Below the pieces are notes generated by a model. The model saw only the letters and a program-made list of their open reading frames with translations, ran no database searches and had not been told where the DNA came from. From the NCBI RefSeq assembly GCF_024124765.2, contig NZ_JAMXSR020000002.1, positions 891,001 through 955,000 of the forward strand: a DNA stretch of 64,000 nt, given 5' to 3'. Made by a program: the position numbers and the translations under genes. The stretch is from Sphingomonas sp. H160509. GTDB lineage: Bacteria > Pseudomonadota > Alphaproteobacteria > Sphingomonadales > Sphingomonadaceae. The stretch's first letter is position 1. Each line of letters starts with the position of its first letter. Positions 51,478 through 64,000 of the stretch are shown piece by piece.

Positions 51478-53116
51478 TCAGCCCTCGATCAGCAGGACGT
51501 CGACGATCGGCTGCTTGCCGGTCCAGCGCTTGGCGACCTTGCGCACCGCGAGACGGATCTGCTCGCGCATCTTCTCGCTCTCGCGCTTGCCACCACGTAC
51601 CGTGTCCGCGGCCGCCTGGACCGCATCGGTAATGAACGCCGCGCGATCTTCCTCGACCGGCACGCCCTGCACGCGGACCTGCGGCTGGCCAACCATCCGG
51701 CCGTCCTTGCCGAGCGCGACACCAACCGAAATCTGGCCGTTGATCGCCAGCTTCCGCCGCTCGCTCAGCGTCGCGCCGTCCGCCGGCAGGATCACGTCGC
51801 CGTCGAGCACGAGACGCCCGACCGTCGCATTGCCGATCTTCGCCGGGCCCTTGGGCGCCAAACGGATGATGTCGCCATTGCTCTGCACTATCGCGCGCGG
51901 AATGCCCTGCTCGAGACCGAAGCGCGCATGCTCCATCATGTGGCGCATCTCGCCATGCGTCGGCACGAGCACCTCCGGCCGCAGCCAGTCGTACATCTGC
52001 GCGAGTTCCGGCTGACCCGGATGGCCTGAGACATGGACGTGCGCCTGGCGCTCGGTGATCATGCGGATGCCCTTGGCCGCCAGCGTGTTCTGGATGCGAC
52101 CGATCTGCACCTCGTTGCCCGGGATCTGCTTCGACGAGAAGATCACCGTGTCGTCGGCGTCGAGCGTGATCGTGTGCTGGCCATTGGCGACACGCGCCAG
52201 CGCCGCGCGCTCTTCACCCTGGCCACCGGTGGCGATAATCAGCACCTTGTTCTTGGGCAGGCGCATCGCTTCGTCGGGGCTGATCGTGTCGGGGAAGTCC
52301 TTCAGATAGCCCGTCGCGCGCGCCACCTTGATGATCCGGTCGAGCGAACGCCCGGTCACGCACAGCTTGCGCCCGGTTTCCTTCGCGACTTCGCCGAACG
52401 TGTGCAGCCGCGCGGCGTTCGACGCGAAGCTGGTGATCATCACGCGGCCCTTGGCCTTGCTGACCTCCTCGAACAGACCTTTCCGCACGGTGCTTTCGCT
52501 ACCCGACGCGGTGGCGTTGAAGATGTTGGTCGAGATCGCAGACGAGGACGTCGACGCCCTTGTCGCCGATCGCCATGAAGCCCTCGGGCGTGGTCGGATT
52601 GCCGATCACCGGGTTCTTGTCGAGCTTCCAGTCGCCGGTGTGGAACACGCGACCATAAGGCGTGTCGATCAGCAGCGCGTTAGCTTCCGGGATCGAATGC
52701 GACATCTCGACGAAGGTGAAGCCAAACGGCCCGAGCTGGAAATTGCCACCCATCGGGATCATCTTGAGCTTCACGCGGTTGGCGATGCCCTCTTCCTCGA
52801 GCTTGCCGCGGATCAGGCCCATCGTGAACGGCGTCGCGTAGATCGGCACGCCGAGGTCTTCGGCGAGATACGGCAGCGAGCCGATATGATCTTCATGACC
52901 GTGCGTGATGACGATGCCGAGCAGATCGTCGATCCGGTCCTCGATAAAGGACAGGTCTGGCAGGATGACGTCGACACCGGGATATTGCGGGTCGGCGAAG
53001 GTGATGCCGAGATCGACCATCACCCACTTGCCCTGACAGCCGTACAGGTTGACGTTCATGCCGATTTCGCCGGAGCCGCCAAGGCCACAGAAAAGGAGTT
53101 CGTTCTTCGGAGTCAT
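51478..53116 (-). CDS. rnj: Ribonuclease J; frame broken once
   Basis: About 545 residues after repair. Metallo-beta-lactamase-fold RNase with 5'-exonuclease and endonuclease activity for mRNA and rRNA processing. Metal motif THGHEDHIG near residue 76, further HTGDWKLD, and the beta-CASP region with HVSGHPGQPE. A one-base insertion at about 52534-52537 shifts the frame within VCDSTNIFNATASGSE; it is not in a homopolymer. It lies downstream of coaX in the nuo-birA-coaX-rnj order usual in alphaproteobacteria. Confidence 0.95.
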
Positions 53117-53179
53117 TGATTACTTTCAGGATTATACAGGAATATGGCCCGCAGGCCGGTCGGCGCGAGCCCAATGGCC

Positions 53180-53958
53180 CTAGATATGGTGACGATCCCA
53201 CATCATCGCCAGCCCCTGGATCGTCAGGTCGGCTTCGATGACGTCGAACACGTCGGTCTGTTTCTCGAATAATGTGGCGAGGCCGCCAGTGGCGACGACC
53301 TTAACGGGACGGCCGATCTCGCGTTTCATCCGCGCGACCAGCCCCCTCGATCATCGCGACATAGCCCCAATAAATGCCGATGTGCATCTGCGAGACGGTG
53401 TTGAGCCCGATGACGCTGGTATCCGTTGGCGCCTCGATCGCGATCCGCGGCAGTTTCGCGGCGGCGGTCACGAGCGCGTCGAGCGACAGGTTGATCCCGG
53501 GCGCGATGATCCCGCCCTTGTACGCGCCGCTATAGTCGACGACGTCGAACGTGGTCGCGGTGCCGAAATCGATGACGATCAAGTCGCCCGGATGCAGCGC
53601 ATGCGCGGCGATCGTGTTGACCGCACGATCGGCGCCAAGCGAAGCCGGCTCGTCGACGTCGATTGCGATGCCCCATTCGACCGGCGCATGGCCGGCGATC
53701 AGCGCGTCGGTGTTGAAGTATTTCGACGCGAGTACCTGCAGATTGTGGAGCGCGCGCGGGACGACGGTGGCGACGATGACGCCCCTCGACCGCAGTACGA
53801 TCATGCCCGCCAAGCTGCATCAACTGGCTCAGCCACACCGCATACTCGTCCGCCGTGCGCCGCGGGTCGGTCGCGATCCGCCAGCGCGCAATGATCTCGC
53901 CGCTCTCGACAAGCGCGAACACGACATTGGTATTGCCGGCATCGATCGCGAGCAGCAT
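53180..53958 (-). CDS. coaX: Type III pantothenate kinase; frame broken twice
   Basis: About 258 residues after repair. First step of coenzyme A synthesis. Motifs: [15 protein letters not shown] (phosphate loop), [12 protein letters not shown] and [16 protein letters not shown]-terminal [12 protein letters not shown]. Breaks: C4 at 53782-53785 (expected 3) and C5 at 53343-53347 (expected 4). Repaired end is [10 protein letters not shown] with stop at 53180-53182. It starts 10 bases after birA. Confidence 0.95.
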
Positions 53959-53968
53959 CAGCGGGGCC

Positions 53969-54736
53969 TCAAAGCAGGAAGACGTCGGCAGCGTGAATGA
54001 CACGACGCTCGCCAGACGCCAAGCGGAGGATCAGCGCGCCGTCGCTGTCGAGCCCGACGAACAGGCCGTCGATCCCGCTGCCGTCGGGGAGGCGAGCGGT
54101 CAGCGCGGTCCCGGCAGGGTGGGCGCAATCGACCCAGCGCTCGCGAACCGGTGCGACACCCTCGGTCCGCCAGCGGCCGATCCAGCGCGCGAAACTGTCC
54201 GCGAGGATGTCGAGGAACATCGCCGGATCGATCAGCACGCCGTGCGCGGCGAGATCGGTCGTCGCACGGTCGGGCAGATCCGGATGATGCGCGATATTGA
54301 CGCCATAGCCGACGATCACTGCATTGTCGGCGCGTTCGAGCAGGATACCCGATAGCTTGGCGTCCGCGAGCAACAGGTCGTTCGGCCATTTCAGGACCAG
54401 CGTCTCGCTCGCGTCGGTCGTGCCCTGGCAGATCCCGGCGACGAGGAACGTCGACACGGTTTCCTGCAAGGCAACTGCGGCAACCAGCGCGAGGCTGGCA
54501 GCCGGCGGATCGTTCGGCCGCAACCGGACCAACGTGCTCGCGTAGAGGTTACCCTCGGGCGACGACCATTCGCGCCCGAGCCGCCCCCGCCCCGCCGTCT
54601 GCCGGACAGCGCGCAGCCAAAGACCGTCCTCGGCACCGCCGCGTGCAAGCTCCAGCAGGTCGGCGTTGGTCGATCCTGTTTCCGCGACGGTGCGGATGAT
54701 GCTCAGAACAACGCCCGTGCGGCCGCCATCGTCCAC
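53969..54736 (-). CDS. birA: Biotin-[acetyl-CoA-carboxylase] ligase
   Basis: 255 residues. Attaches biotin to the carboxylase carrier protein. Motifs: [22 protein letters not shown] (biotin/ATP loop), [18 protein letters not shown], and YGVNIAHHP. There is no N-terminal DNA-binding domain, so it is the monofunctional type. A GTG start at 54736 is the best in-frame choice and overlaps the end of nuoN by 34 bases; as written, a nuoN indel makes the frames appear fused. Confidence 0.9.
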   Translation of the reverse strand: MDDGGRTGVVLSIIRTVAETGSTNADLLELARGGAEDGLWLRAVRQTAGRGRLGREWSSPEGNLYASTLVRLRPNDPPAASLALVAAVALQETVSTFLVAGICQGTTDASETLVLKWPNDLLLADAKLSGILLERADNAVIVGYGVNIAHHPDLPDRATTDLAAHGVLIDPAMFLDILADSFARWIGRWRTEGVAPVRERWVDCAHPAGTALTARLPDGSGIDGLFVGLDSDGALILRLASGERRVIHAADVFLL

Positions 54737-56150
54737 GCGCCGAGCACGGGGATGAGGGAGGTAGCCGGCTGGCGACACGAACACGGCGGCGACAGCGATC
54801 AGGCCACCCTCGACCTTGCTCTCCATCGGCGCAAACGCGGGGGCCGGATCGTCGAAGTACATCGTCTTGACCACGCGCAGGTAATAATACGCGCCGATCA
54901 CGGAGGCGGCGATGCCGACTACTGCCAGCGGGAACAGCCCGGCGTCGACCGCTGCGCTGAACACCGCGAACTTCGCGTAGAAGCCGAACAGCGGCGGGAT
55001 GCCGGCGAGGCTGAACATGAAAATCGCAAGCGCCGCCGCCAAGGCAGGCCGCGTCCGTGACATGCCGGCGAGGCTGTCGATCGTCTCGACCGGCTGGCCG
55101 TCGTCACCGCGCATCTGCAACACCACCAGGAAAGACCCCAGCGTCATCGCGACGTAGATCGTCAGGTACATCAGCACGCCCGACACGCCTTCCGGCGTCC
55201 CGGCAGCAAGACCGATCAGCGCGAAGCCGACGTTGTTGATCGACGAGTAAGCGAGCAGCCGCTTGATGTTGGTCTGGCCGATCGCCGCGACCGCACCGAG
55301 GATGATCGAGGCGAGTGCCGCGAAGATCACGATCTGGCGCCACTGGTCGGTCGCCGGGCCCATCGCATCGACCGCCACGCGGACGCTGAGCGCTAGCGCC
55401 GCGACCTTCGGGGCGGATGCGAAGAACGCGGTGACCGGGGTCGGTGCGCCCCTCGTACACGTCGGGCGTCCACATATGGAACGGCACGGCGCTGATCTTG
55501 AAGGCGAGCCCTGCGAACACAAACACCAGACCGAACAGCAGGCCGAGCGACTTGGTGCCCGCATAGGCTTCCGAGATACCCGAGAACAACGTCGTGCCGC
55601 TGAACCCGTAAACCAGCGAGATGCCGTACAGCAGGATGCCGCTGGCGAGGGCGCCGAGCACGAAATACTTCAGGCCCGCTTCCGCCGAACGCCCGTCGCG
55701 CCGCATGAAGCTGGCGAGGACATAGGCTGCAAGGCTCTGGAGCTCGAGACCGACATACAGCGTCAGCATGTCGGTGGCCGAGACCATGATGCCCATGCCG
55801 CAGGCCGACAGCAGGATCAGCACCGGATATTCCGGACGCAGATCGTCGCCGTGCGTGCGGGCGAAGAAGCGCGGCGCCATCACGATCGCGACCGCCGAGG
55901 CGATGTAGATCAGCACCTTGGCGAACGCGCCGAACGCGTCTGCGCGGTACAGTCCATCGAACGCATAGCCGCCCGACGACGCCGGACCGACCAATGCGAT
56001 CCCTGCCCCAACGAGGACGAACACGGCGGCAATCGAGACGGCACGCGTGGACTTGTCCCCGCCCCAGGCCGAGACGAGCATCAGGGCGATCGCACCCAAC
56101 GCCAGCACCAGTTCGGGCAGCGTCATTGCGATGTTAGCGGCGTAATCCAT
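54703..56150 (-). CDS. nuoN: NADH-quinone oxidoreductase subunit N; frame broken twice
   Basis: About 481 residues after repair. Antiporter-like proton-pumping membrane subunit of complex I. Motifs include [40 protein letters not shown], and LAYSSINNVGFAL. Breaks: C4 at 55449-55452 (expected 3) and GGG at 54755-54757 (expected GG), after which the protein ends [17 protein letters not shown]. The start overlaps the nuoM stop (ATGA). Confidence 0.95.
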
Positions 56151-57685
56151 CAGTGTGCCTCCCCGTGCGCGGCACTATGGACGGTTGCGGCGGGCTTCCC
56201 CGCAGTTGGGTTGGAATCGCTGGCCGGCTTGGCGCGGTCGACACGAGCGAGAAGCACGCCCACGTCCTTGCGCATCGGTGCCAGGAAGCTCTCGGGATAC
56301 ACGCCCATCCACAGCACGACGGCTGCGATCGGTGCGAGCAGCCACATCTCGCGGCCCGACAGGTCGACCATCGCACGGACGTCGTCCGACTTGATCTCGC
56401 CGAACACGACGCGACGGTACAGGAATAGCATGTAAGCGGCGCCGAGGATGATGCTCGTCGTGCAGAGCAGCGCAGTCCAGGTCGAGACCTGATACGTGCC
56501 CATCAGCGACAGGAACTCGGCGACGAAGCCGCTGGTGCCTGGCAGGCCGATCGACGCCATCGTGAAGAACAGGAAGAAGATCGCATACTTCGGCATGTTG
56601 ATCGCGAGGCCGCCATAGCGCGAGATCTCGCGGGTATGGAGCTGGTCGTAGATCACACCGACGCACAAGAACAACGCACCCGATACCAGGCCGTGGCTCA
56701 GCATCATGATCATCGCGCCTTCGATGCCCTGCCGGTTGAAGGCAAAGAGCCCGATCGTGACGATCGCCATGTGCGCGACCGACGAATAGGCGATCAGCTT
56801 CTTCATGTCCGACTGAACGAGCGCGACAAGCGACGTGTAGATCACCGCGACCGCCGACAGGCCGAAGATCAGCCAGGTCAGCTGGCCCGAGGCTTCGGGG
56901 AACATCGGCAGCAGGAAGCGCAGGAAGCCGTATCCGCCAAGCTTCAGCAGCACGCCCGCCAGGATGACCGAGCCTGCGGTCGGCGCCTGGACGTGCGCGT
57001 CGGGCAACCAGGTGTGGACCGGCCACATCGGCATCTTGACTGCGAACGACGCGAAGAACGCCAGCCACAGCCACGTCTGGACGTGCGCGGGGAAGTCGTA
57101 GTTCATCAGCGCCGGGATGCTGGTCGTGCCCGCAGTCTTCGCCATGTACAGCATCGCGATGAACATCAGGACCGAGCCGAGCAGCGTGTACAGGAAGAAC
57201 TTGTACGACGCGTAGATCCGGTTCGCACCGCCCCAGATGCCGATGATCAGGTACATCGGGATCAGGCCGGCTTCGAAGAACACGTAGAACAGGAACAGGT
57301 CCTGCGCCGCGAACGTGCCGATCATCAGCACTTCGGTGAACAGGAACGCCGCCATGTATTCCGGCACGCGGGTCGTGATCGAGCGCCAGCTGGCACCGAT
57401 GCAGATCGGCATCAGGAACACGCTGAGCATGATCAGCATCAGCGCGAAGCCGTCGATGCCGAGAGACCAGCCGAACGGGCCGAAAATGCCGGGGGGCATG
57501 CTCGACGAACTGCCACTGCGCGCCGCCGATATCGTAGTTCATCCACAGCATGATGCCGAGAACGAAGTCGATCAGCGTTGCCGCCAGCGCCAGCATCCGC
57601 GCCGTGTTCGCCGAGACGAACAGGCACACGACAGCCGCGATCATCGGGACCGCGATCAGGACGGAAAGGATAGGAAAGCCGGTCA

Positions 57686-57686
<1 letters not shown>
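56150..57686 (-). CDS. nuoM: NADH-quinone oxidoreductase subunit M; frame broken once
   Basis: About 511 residues after repair. Antiporter-like subunit of complex I. Motifs: [37 protein letters not shown] and [15 protein letters not shown]6 run at 57491-57496 (expected 5) shifts the frame near residue 64 ([15 protein letters not shown]). The start overlaps the nuoL stop (TAATG type). Confidence 0.96.
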
Positions 57687-59785
<2,099 letters not shown>

Positions 59786-59790
59786 CCGTA

Positions 59791-60099
59791 TTACCCCTTC
59801 ATCCGGTTGACGTCGTCGACCGCGATGGTGCCGCGACCGCGGAAATAGATCACGAGAATGGCGAGGCCGATCGCGGCTTCACCCGCGGCGACCGTCAGCA
59901 CGAACATCGCGAACACCTGTCCGACGAGATCGTGGAGGAACGCCGAGAACGCGACGAGATTGATGTTCACCGCCAGCAGGATCAGCTCGATCGCCATTAG
60001 GATGACGATGAGGTTCTTGCGGTTCAGGAAGATGCCGAGCACCCCCATCGTGAACAGGATCGCCGCGACGACCAGATAATGGACGAGACCGATCGTCAC
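59791..60099 (-). CDS. nuoK: NADH-quinone oxidoreductase subunit K
   Basis: 102 residues, intact. Small proton-channel subunit of complex I. Three membrane segments; conserved Glu in [11 protein letters not shown] and in [11 protein letters not shown]. Overlaps nuoJ by 4 bases and ends 5 bases before nuoL. Confidence 0.97.
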   Translation of the reverse strand: MTIGLVHYLVVAAILFTMGVLGIFLNRKNLIVILMAIELILLAVNINLVAFSAFLHDLVGQVFAMFVLTVAAGEAAIGLAILVIYFRGRGTIAVDDVNRMKG

Positions 60100-60707
60100 A
60101 GTTCGACTCCCTGCCCGACGACCGGGCTCGTGTTGCGCGTGGCGTCCTGCGGACGGCGCGCGTTCTGGCGGCTGATGTTCTGCGCCTTGACGCCGCCACG
60201 CTGGCGATGGGTCAGCACGATCGCCCCGATCATCGCGACCAGCAGCACCAGGCCGGCACCTTCGAACACGAACAGATAGCGCGTGTAGAGCAGGTTACCG
60301 ATCGCCTGGATGTTGGGCACGGTATCGTCGATCGGCGCGGCACGACGTGCGAGCTGGATCGGACCCGTGCTCCAGGCGCCGATCGCGATCATCACCTCGG
60401 CGGCGAGTGCGACGGCGAGCGCGAGGCCAATCCCGAAATACCGGGCGACGCCTGCACGCAGTTCGGTGAAGTCGATATCGAGCATCATGACCACGAACAG
60501 GAACAGCACCGCGACCGCACCGACATAGACGATGACGAGCAGCATCGCGATGAACTCGGCACCGACAAGGATCATGAGGCCGGCCGCGTTGAAGAACGCG
60601 AGGATCAGCCACATCACCGAATGGACCGGGTTACGCGACGCGATCGTCAGCGCGCCCGACAGGACGACGACAAAGGCGAAGAGGTAAAAAGCCAAGGCCT
60701 GGATCAC
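60096..60707 (-). CDS. nuoJ: NADH-quinone oxidoreductase subunit J
   Basis: 203 residues, intact. Five membrane segments; the conserved [20 protein letters not shown] block is clear. The C-terminus is extended and polar ([13 protein letters not shown]). The gap of about 125 bases before nuoI is unusually long for this operon and contains a palindromic element. Confidence 0.96.
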   Translation of the reverse strand: MIQALAFYLFAFVVVLSGALTIASRNPVHSVMWLILAFFNAAGLMILVGAEFIAMLLVIVYVGAVAVLFLFVVMMLDIDFTELRAGVARYFGIGLALAVALAAEVMIAIGAWSTGPIQLARRAAPIDDTVPNIQAIGNLLYTRYLFVFEGAGLVLLVAMIGAIVLTHRQRGGVKAQNISRQNARRPQDATRNTSPVVGQGVEL

Positions 60708-60720
60708 GCGATCACCCTCC

Positions 60721-60804
60721 CCGTCGCCCCAGCGAACGCTGGGGTCTTCACGTTGGTGGGTGCGCCCGTGCGGCGCGAGATCCCAGCCTGCGCTGGGACG
60801 ACGG
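60721..60804. repeat. Palindromic element inside the nuo operon, family D
   Basis: CCCCAGCGAACGCTGGGG hairpin (60727-60744) followed by a second, inverted hairpin TCCCAGCCTGCGCTGGGA (60781-60798), between nuoI and nuoJ. It could weaken transcription or stabilise the upstream mRNA. Confidence 0.75.
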
Positions 60805-60832
60805 AGTTAATCTGTGTCATCGCGGCGCTCGC

Positions 60833-61318
60833 TTAACGGTACGGCGCATCGGCGGCAAGGTTCGCCGCGATCGCGCTTTCCCATCGGTCGCCATTATCGA
60901 GCAGCTTCGACTTGTCGTAGATCAGCTCTTCGCGCGTCTCGGTCGAAAATTCGTAGTTCGGACCCTCGACGATCGCATCGACCGGGCACGCCTCGGCACA
61001 CAGGCCGCAGTAAATGCACTTGGTCATGTCGATGTCGTAGCGCGTCGTACGGCGCGAACCGTCGTCACGCGGCTCGGCTTCGATCGTGATCGCCTGCGCA
61101 GGACACACCGCCTCGCACAGCTTGCACGCGATGCAGCGCTCTTCGCCGTTCGGATAGCGACGCAACGCATGCTCGCCACGGAACCGCGGCGACACCGGGT
61201 TACGCTCGTACGGATAATTGATCGTCGCCTTTTCCTTGAAGAAATAGCGAAGCGTCAACGCGTGCGCCTTCACGAATTCCCACAGGGTAAACGACTTGAT
61301 GATCTGAGCGACGCTCAT
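60833..61318 (-). CDS. nuoI: NADH-quinone oxidoreductase subunit I
   Basis: 161 residues, intact. Carries two [4Fe-4S] clusters linking the peripheral arm to the membrane arm: [16 protein letters not shown] and [16 protein letters not shown]. Start codon overlaps the nuoH stop (ATGA). Confidence 0.98.
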   Translation of the reverse strand: MSVAQIIKSFTLWEFVKAHALTLRYFFKEKATINYPYERNPVSPRFRGEHALRRYPNGEERCIACKLCEAVCPAQAITIEAEPRDDGSRRTTRYDIDMTKCIYCGLCAEACPVDAIVEGPNYEFSTETREELIYDKSKLLDNGDRWESAIAANLAADAPYR

Positions 61319-62361
61319 GAACCCACTCCAACGCGCGTCAGCATGAGATAGCCCGACACGAGGAAAACCCAGAACAGCGAGACGGGAAGGAAGACCTTCC
61401 AGCCGAGCCGCATCAGCTGATCGTAGCGATAACGCGGCACAGTCGCCTTCACCCAGCTGAACAGGAAAAAGAAGAACAGGATCTTGGCGAACAGCCAGAT
61501 GATCCCCGGCACGTAGTACAGCGGCGCCCAGTCGACCGGGGGCAGCCACCCGCCCCAGAACAGCGTCGCGTTGAGCGCGCACATCAGCAGCACGTTGGCG
61601 TACTCGCCGAGCCAGAACAGCGCGAACGACATCGACGAATATTCGGTCTGGTACCCGGCGACGAGCTCGCTCTCCGCCTCGGTCAGATCGAACGGTGCGC
61701 GCTGCGTCTCGGCCAGCGACGAGATGAAGAACATCACCGCCATCGGGAACATCAGCGGGTTCAGGATGTACCCGTTGAAGAACCAGACGTGCGACTTCTG
61801 CGCCATCACGATCGCCGACAGGTTGAAGCTGCCGGTCCACAGCACGACCGAAATCAGGATGAAGCCGATCGCGACCTCATACGACACCATCTGCGCGGCT
61901 GCACGAAGCGCCGAATAGAACGGGTATTTCGAGTTCGACGCCCAACCCGACAGGATGATCCCGTAGACGCCGAGCGACGAGGCCGCGAGCACGTAGAGCA
62001 GCCCGACGTTGATGTCCGCAAGCACGACGCCGACCCCGAACGGCACCACCGCCCAGACGATCAGCGCGACCGTGAAGGTGATGATCGGTGCCAGCAGGAA
62101 CAGCGTCCGGTTGGCGGCTGCGGGGACGATCGTCTCCTGCAGGAACACCTTCAGGCCGTCGGCAAAGCTCTGCAACAGACCAAACGGACCGACGACGTTG
62201 GGACCGCGACGCAGCGCCATCGCCGCCCAGATCTTGCGGTCGGCATAGATGATCATCGCCACCGCCAGCATCAGCGGCAGTGCGATCACGAGGATGTCGA
62301 TGATCGTCGCGAGGAAGAACGCCCAGTCGTAACCGAGCGAGGATTCGAACCAAGAGATCAT
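61315..62361 (-). CDS. nuoH: NADH-quinone oxidoreductase subunit H
   Basis: 348 residues, intact. Membrane subunit forming part of the quinone site. Motifs: [64 protein letters not shown]. Overlaps nuoG by 4 bases. Confidence 0.98.
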   Translation of the reverse strand: MISWFESSLGYDWAFFLATIIDILVIALPLMLAVAMIIYADRKIWAAMALRRGPNVVGPFGLLQSFADGLKVFLQETIVPAAANRTLFLLAPIITFTVALIVWAVVPFGVGVVLADINVGLLYVLAASSLGVYGIILSGWASNSKYPFYSALRAAAQMVSYEVAIGFILISVVLWTGSFNLSAIVMAQKSHVWFFNGYILNPLMFPMAVMFFISSLAETQRAPFDLTEAESELVAGYQTEYSSMSFALFWLGEYANVLLMCALNATLFWGGWLPPVDWAPLYYVPGIIWLFAKILFFFFLFSWVKATVPRYRYDQLMRLGWKVFLPVSLFWVFLVSGYLMLTRVGVGS

Positions 62362-64000
62362 TCGGCTGCCTCCGCGTAGTCTTCCCCGTGGAGAAGTTCG
62401 GCCGAGCAGCGCTGCATCGTCGGCGACGCACGGCAGATTGCGTTGGTCAGGTAGAAGTCCTTGATCGGATAGCCGGCAAGGACGCCCTCAGCTGCACCGT
62501 TGAGCGAAGGCGGGTTCCACTCGAACGGCGCGAGCGCCTGATGACGCAGTGCAGGGACGTCCGCGTACATTTCCTCGCGCAGCCCCTCGAAGCTGTCGAA
62601 CGGCAGCGTGTGGCCGAGCGTATCGGACAGCGCGCGGAAGATCGACCAGTCGTCACGCGCGTCGCCCGGTGCGAAAACCGCGCGCTCGCCGCGCTGTACG
62701 CGGCCCTCGAGATTGACCCACGTGCCCGACTTCTCGGCATAGGTGACACCCGGCAGGATGACGTCGGCAGCCGCCGCACCCTTGTCGCCGTGATGGCCCA
62801 CGAACACCTTGAAGCCAGCGAACTTCGAATAGTCGACCTCGTCCGCGCCGAGGAAGAAGCCGAGCTTCGCCCCCCATCACGTCGGCGATTCCGCCCTTCT
62901 GCGCATAACCGAGCATGAGCCCGCCCATCCGCGAAGCCGCCATGTGGACGACGTTGAAGCCGTTCCAGTCCGCCTTCACGAGACCAAGCGTATCGACCAG
63001 CTTCAGCGCAGCCGCATGGCCACCCTTCAGCGCGCCGCCACCGACGATAACCATCGGACGCTCGGCCTTGCCGAACGCCTCGGTTACCGCCTCGGGCAGA
63101 TTGCCGAGCAACGCCAGATCGTCGCCGAGCCACTCGACCTTGTACGTCAGGTCCGTCTCCGGCCCGATCGCGAAGACCTTCGCGCCCTTCTTGATCGCTT
63201 TCCGCACCCGCGTGTTCACCAGCGGCGCTTCCCAGCGCAGGTTGGTACCCACCAGCAGGATCGCATCGGCGCGCTCGGTGCCGGCGATCGTCGTGTTGAA
63301 ATTGACCGCGGCGATGCTCGTCGCGTCATAATCCATGCCGGTCTGACGGCCTTCGAGCAAGCTCGAACCCATCTTCGCGAGCAGCGCCTTGGCCGCGTAC
63401 ATCGTCTCGCAATCGACCAGATCGCCAGCGACAGCCGCAACGCTCGACCCGGCGTTGACCGCCTTGATCGCCGCGAAAGCCTCGTCCCAGGTAGCGGGCT
63501 GGAGCTTGCCGTTCACGCGGACATAAGGCTTGTCGAGACGGCGACGCACGAGGCCGTCGATCGCGTGGCGCGTCTTGTCGGTCGCCCATTCCTCGTTCAC
63601 GTCCTCGTTGATCCGCGGTACACAACGCAGCACCTGACGACCACGGCTGTCGAGCCGGATGTTGGTGCCGACCGCGTCCATCACGTCGATAGTGAGCGTC
63701 TTGCGCAATTCCCAAGGACGCGCCTCGAACGCATACGGCTTCGACGTCAGCGCGCCGACCGGGCACAGATCGACGACGTTGCCGGAGAGCTCGCTCTTGA
63801 CCGCATTCTCCAGATACGAAGTGATCTGCATGTCCTCGCCGCGGAAGATCGCACCGATCTCCTCGACGCCGGACACTTCCTCGGCGAACCGGATGCAGCG
63901 CGTGCACTGGATGCAGCGGGTCATGACCGTCTTGACGATCGGACCCATATACTTCTCGGTGACCGCTCGCTTGTTCTCGTCATAGCGCGAATGACCGCGA
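62358..64000 (-). CDS. nuoG: NADH-quinone oxidoreductase subunit G, 5' end outside window; frame broken once
   Basis: Partial: about 547 residues of the C-terminal part are present and the reading frame runs off the window edge. It holds iron-sulfur clusters of the peripheral arm. Visible ligands: [16 protein letters not shown] and [13 protein letters not shown]. The molybdopterin-oxidoreductase-like domain follows ([53 protein letters not shown]). A C6 run at 62870-62875 (expected 5) shifts the frame within [14 protein letters not shown]. Confidence 0.95.

Overview
The window is high-GC and looks like chromosome from an alphaproteobacterium of the order Sphingomonadales, most likely Sphingomonas or a close relative. 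Gene content, order and protein wording all point there: an lexA-comEC-gltX-gltA block, trpG-trpD-trpC-moaC-moeA-lexA, and nuoG-to-nuoN followed by birA-coaX-rnj-DUF1467. This is inference from recognised families; no database was searched. Most genes are core housekeeping genes. I see no prophage, insertion sequence, CRISPR array, tRNA or rRNA.

Layout. 0.2-3.0 kb: secreted M2 dipeptidyl carboxypeptidase and an alpha/beta hydrolase. 3.2-7.9 kb: a large trimeric autotransporter adhesin with tandem repeats. 8.4-12.8 kb: asd, a MgtC-family protein and a secreted S9 prolyl peptidase. 13.0-19.8 kb: a conserved hypothetical, a MoxR AAA+ ATPase and its CoxE-type VWA partner, separated by a small unknown protein, a CHAP-domain protein and an S15 ester hydrolase, then an ElaB-like protein. 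20.1-31.2 kb: anmK, rimO, a serine beta-lactamase-like hydrolase coupled to an M17 aminopeptidase, an exported TPR-like protein, tpiA, ppiD and trpE. 31.3-38.0 kb: trpG, trpD, trpC, moaC, moeA and lexA (with an SOS box), plus tonB on the other strand. 38.0-38.7 kb: no gene, but unusual long inverted repeats. 38.7-43.9 kb: comEC, gltX, gltA and a small membrane protein. 43.9-50.2 kb: an orphan signalling-like cluster (kinase-like protein, DUF2336 protein, nucleotidyltransferase-like membrane protein, and a divergent membrane coiled-coil protein). 50.3-64.0 kb: an SDR, DUF1467, rnj, coaX, birA and the complex I operon nuoN-M-L-K-J-I-H-G, with nuoG cut by the window edge.

A dominant feature is sequence quality. 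About 39 single-base indels, mostly one extra C or G in a short homopolymer, break about 27 genes, including ones that should be essential (gltA, tpiA, coaX, nuoG, nuoM, nuoN). In each case the downstream frame continues the same protein. I therefore annotate these as single genes and treat the breaks as probable read or assembly errors. Any gene-loss claim made from this window should be discounted until that is checked.

The best candidates for undescribed biology are: (1) the 43.9-50.2 kb cluster, whose kinase-like protein has an intact ATPase domain but a Lys where the phospho-accepting His should be; (2) the paired 21-28 bp inverted repeats at 38.36-38.71 kb; (3) a perfect hairpin that buries the trpD ribosome binding site; and (4) a His-rich loop in NuoL. 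Several families of palindromic intergenic elements recur across the window.
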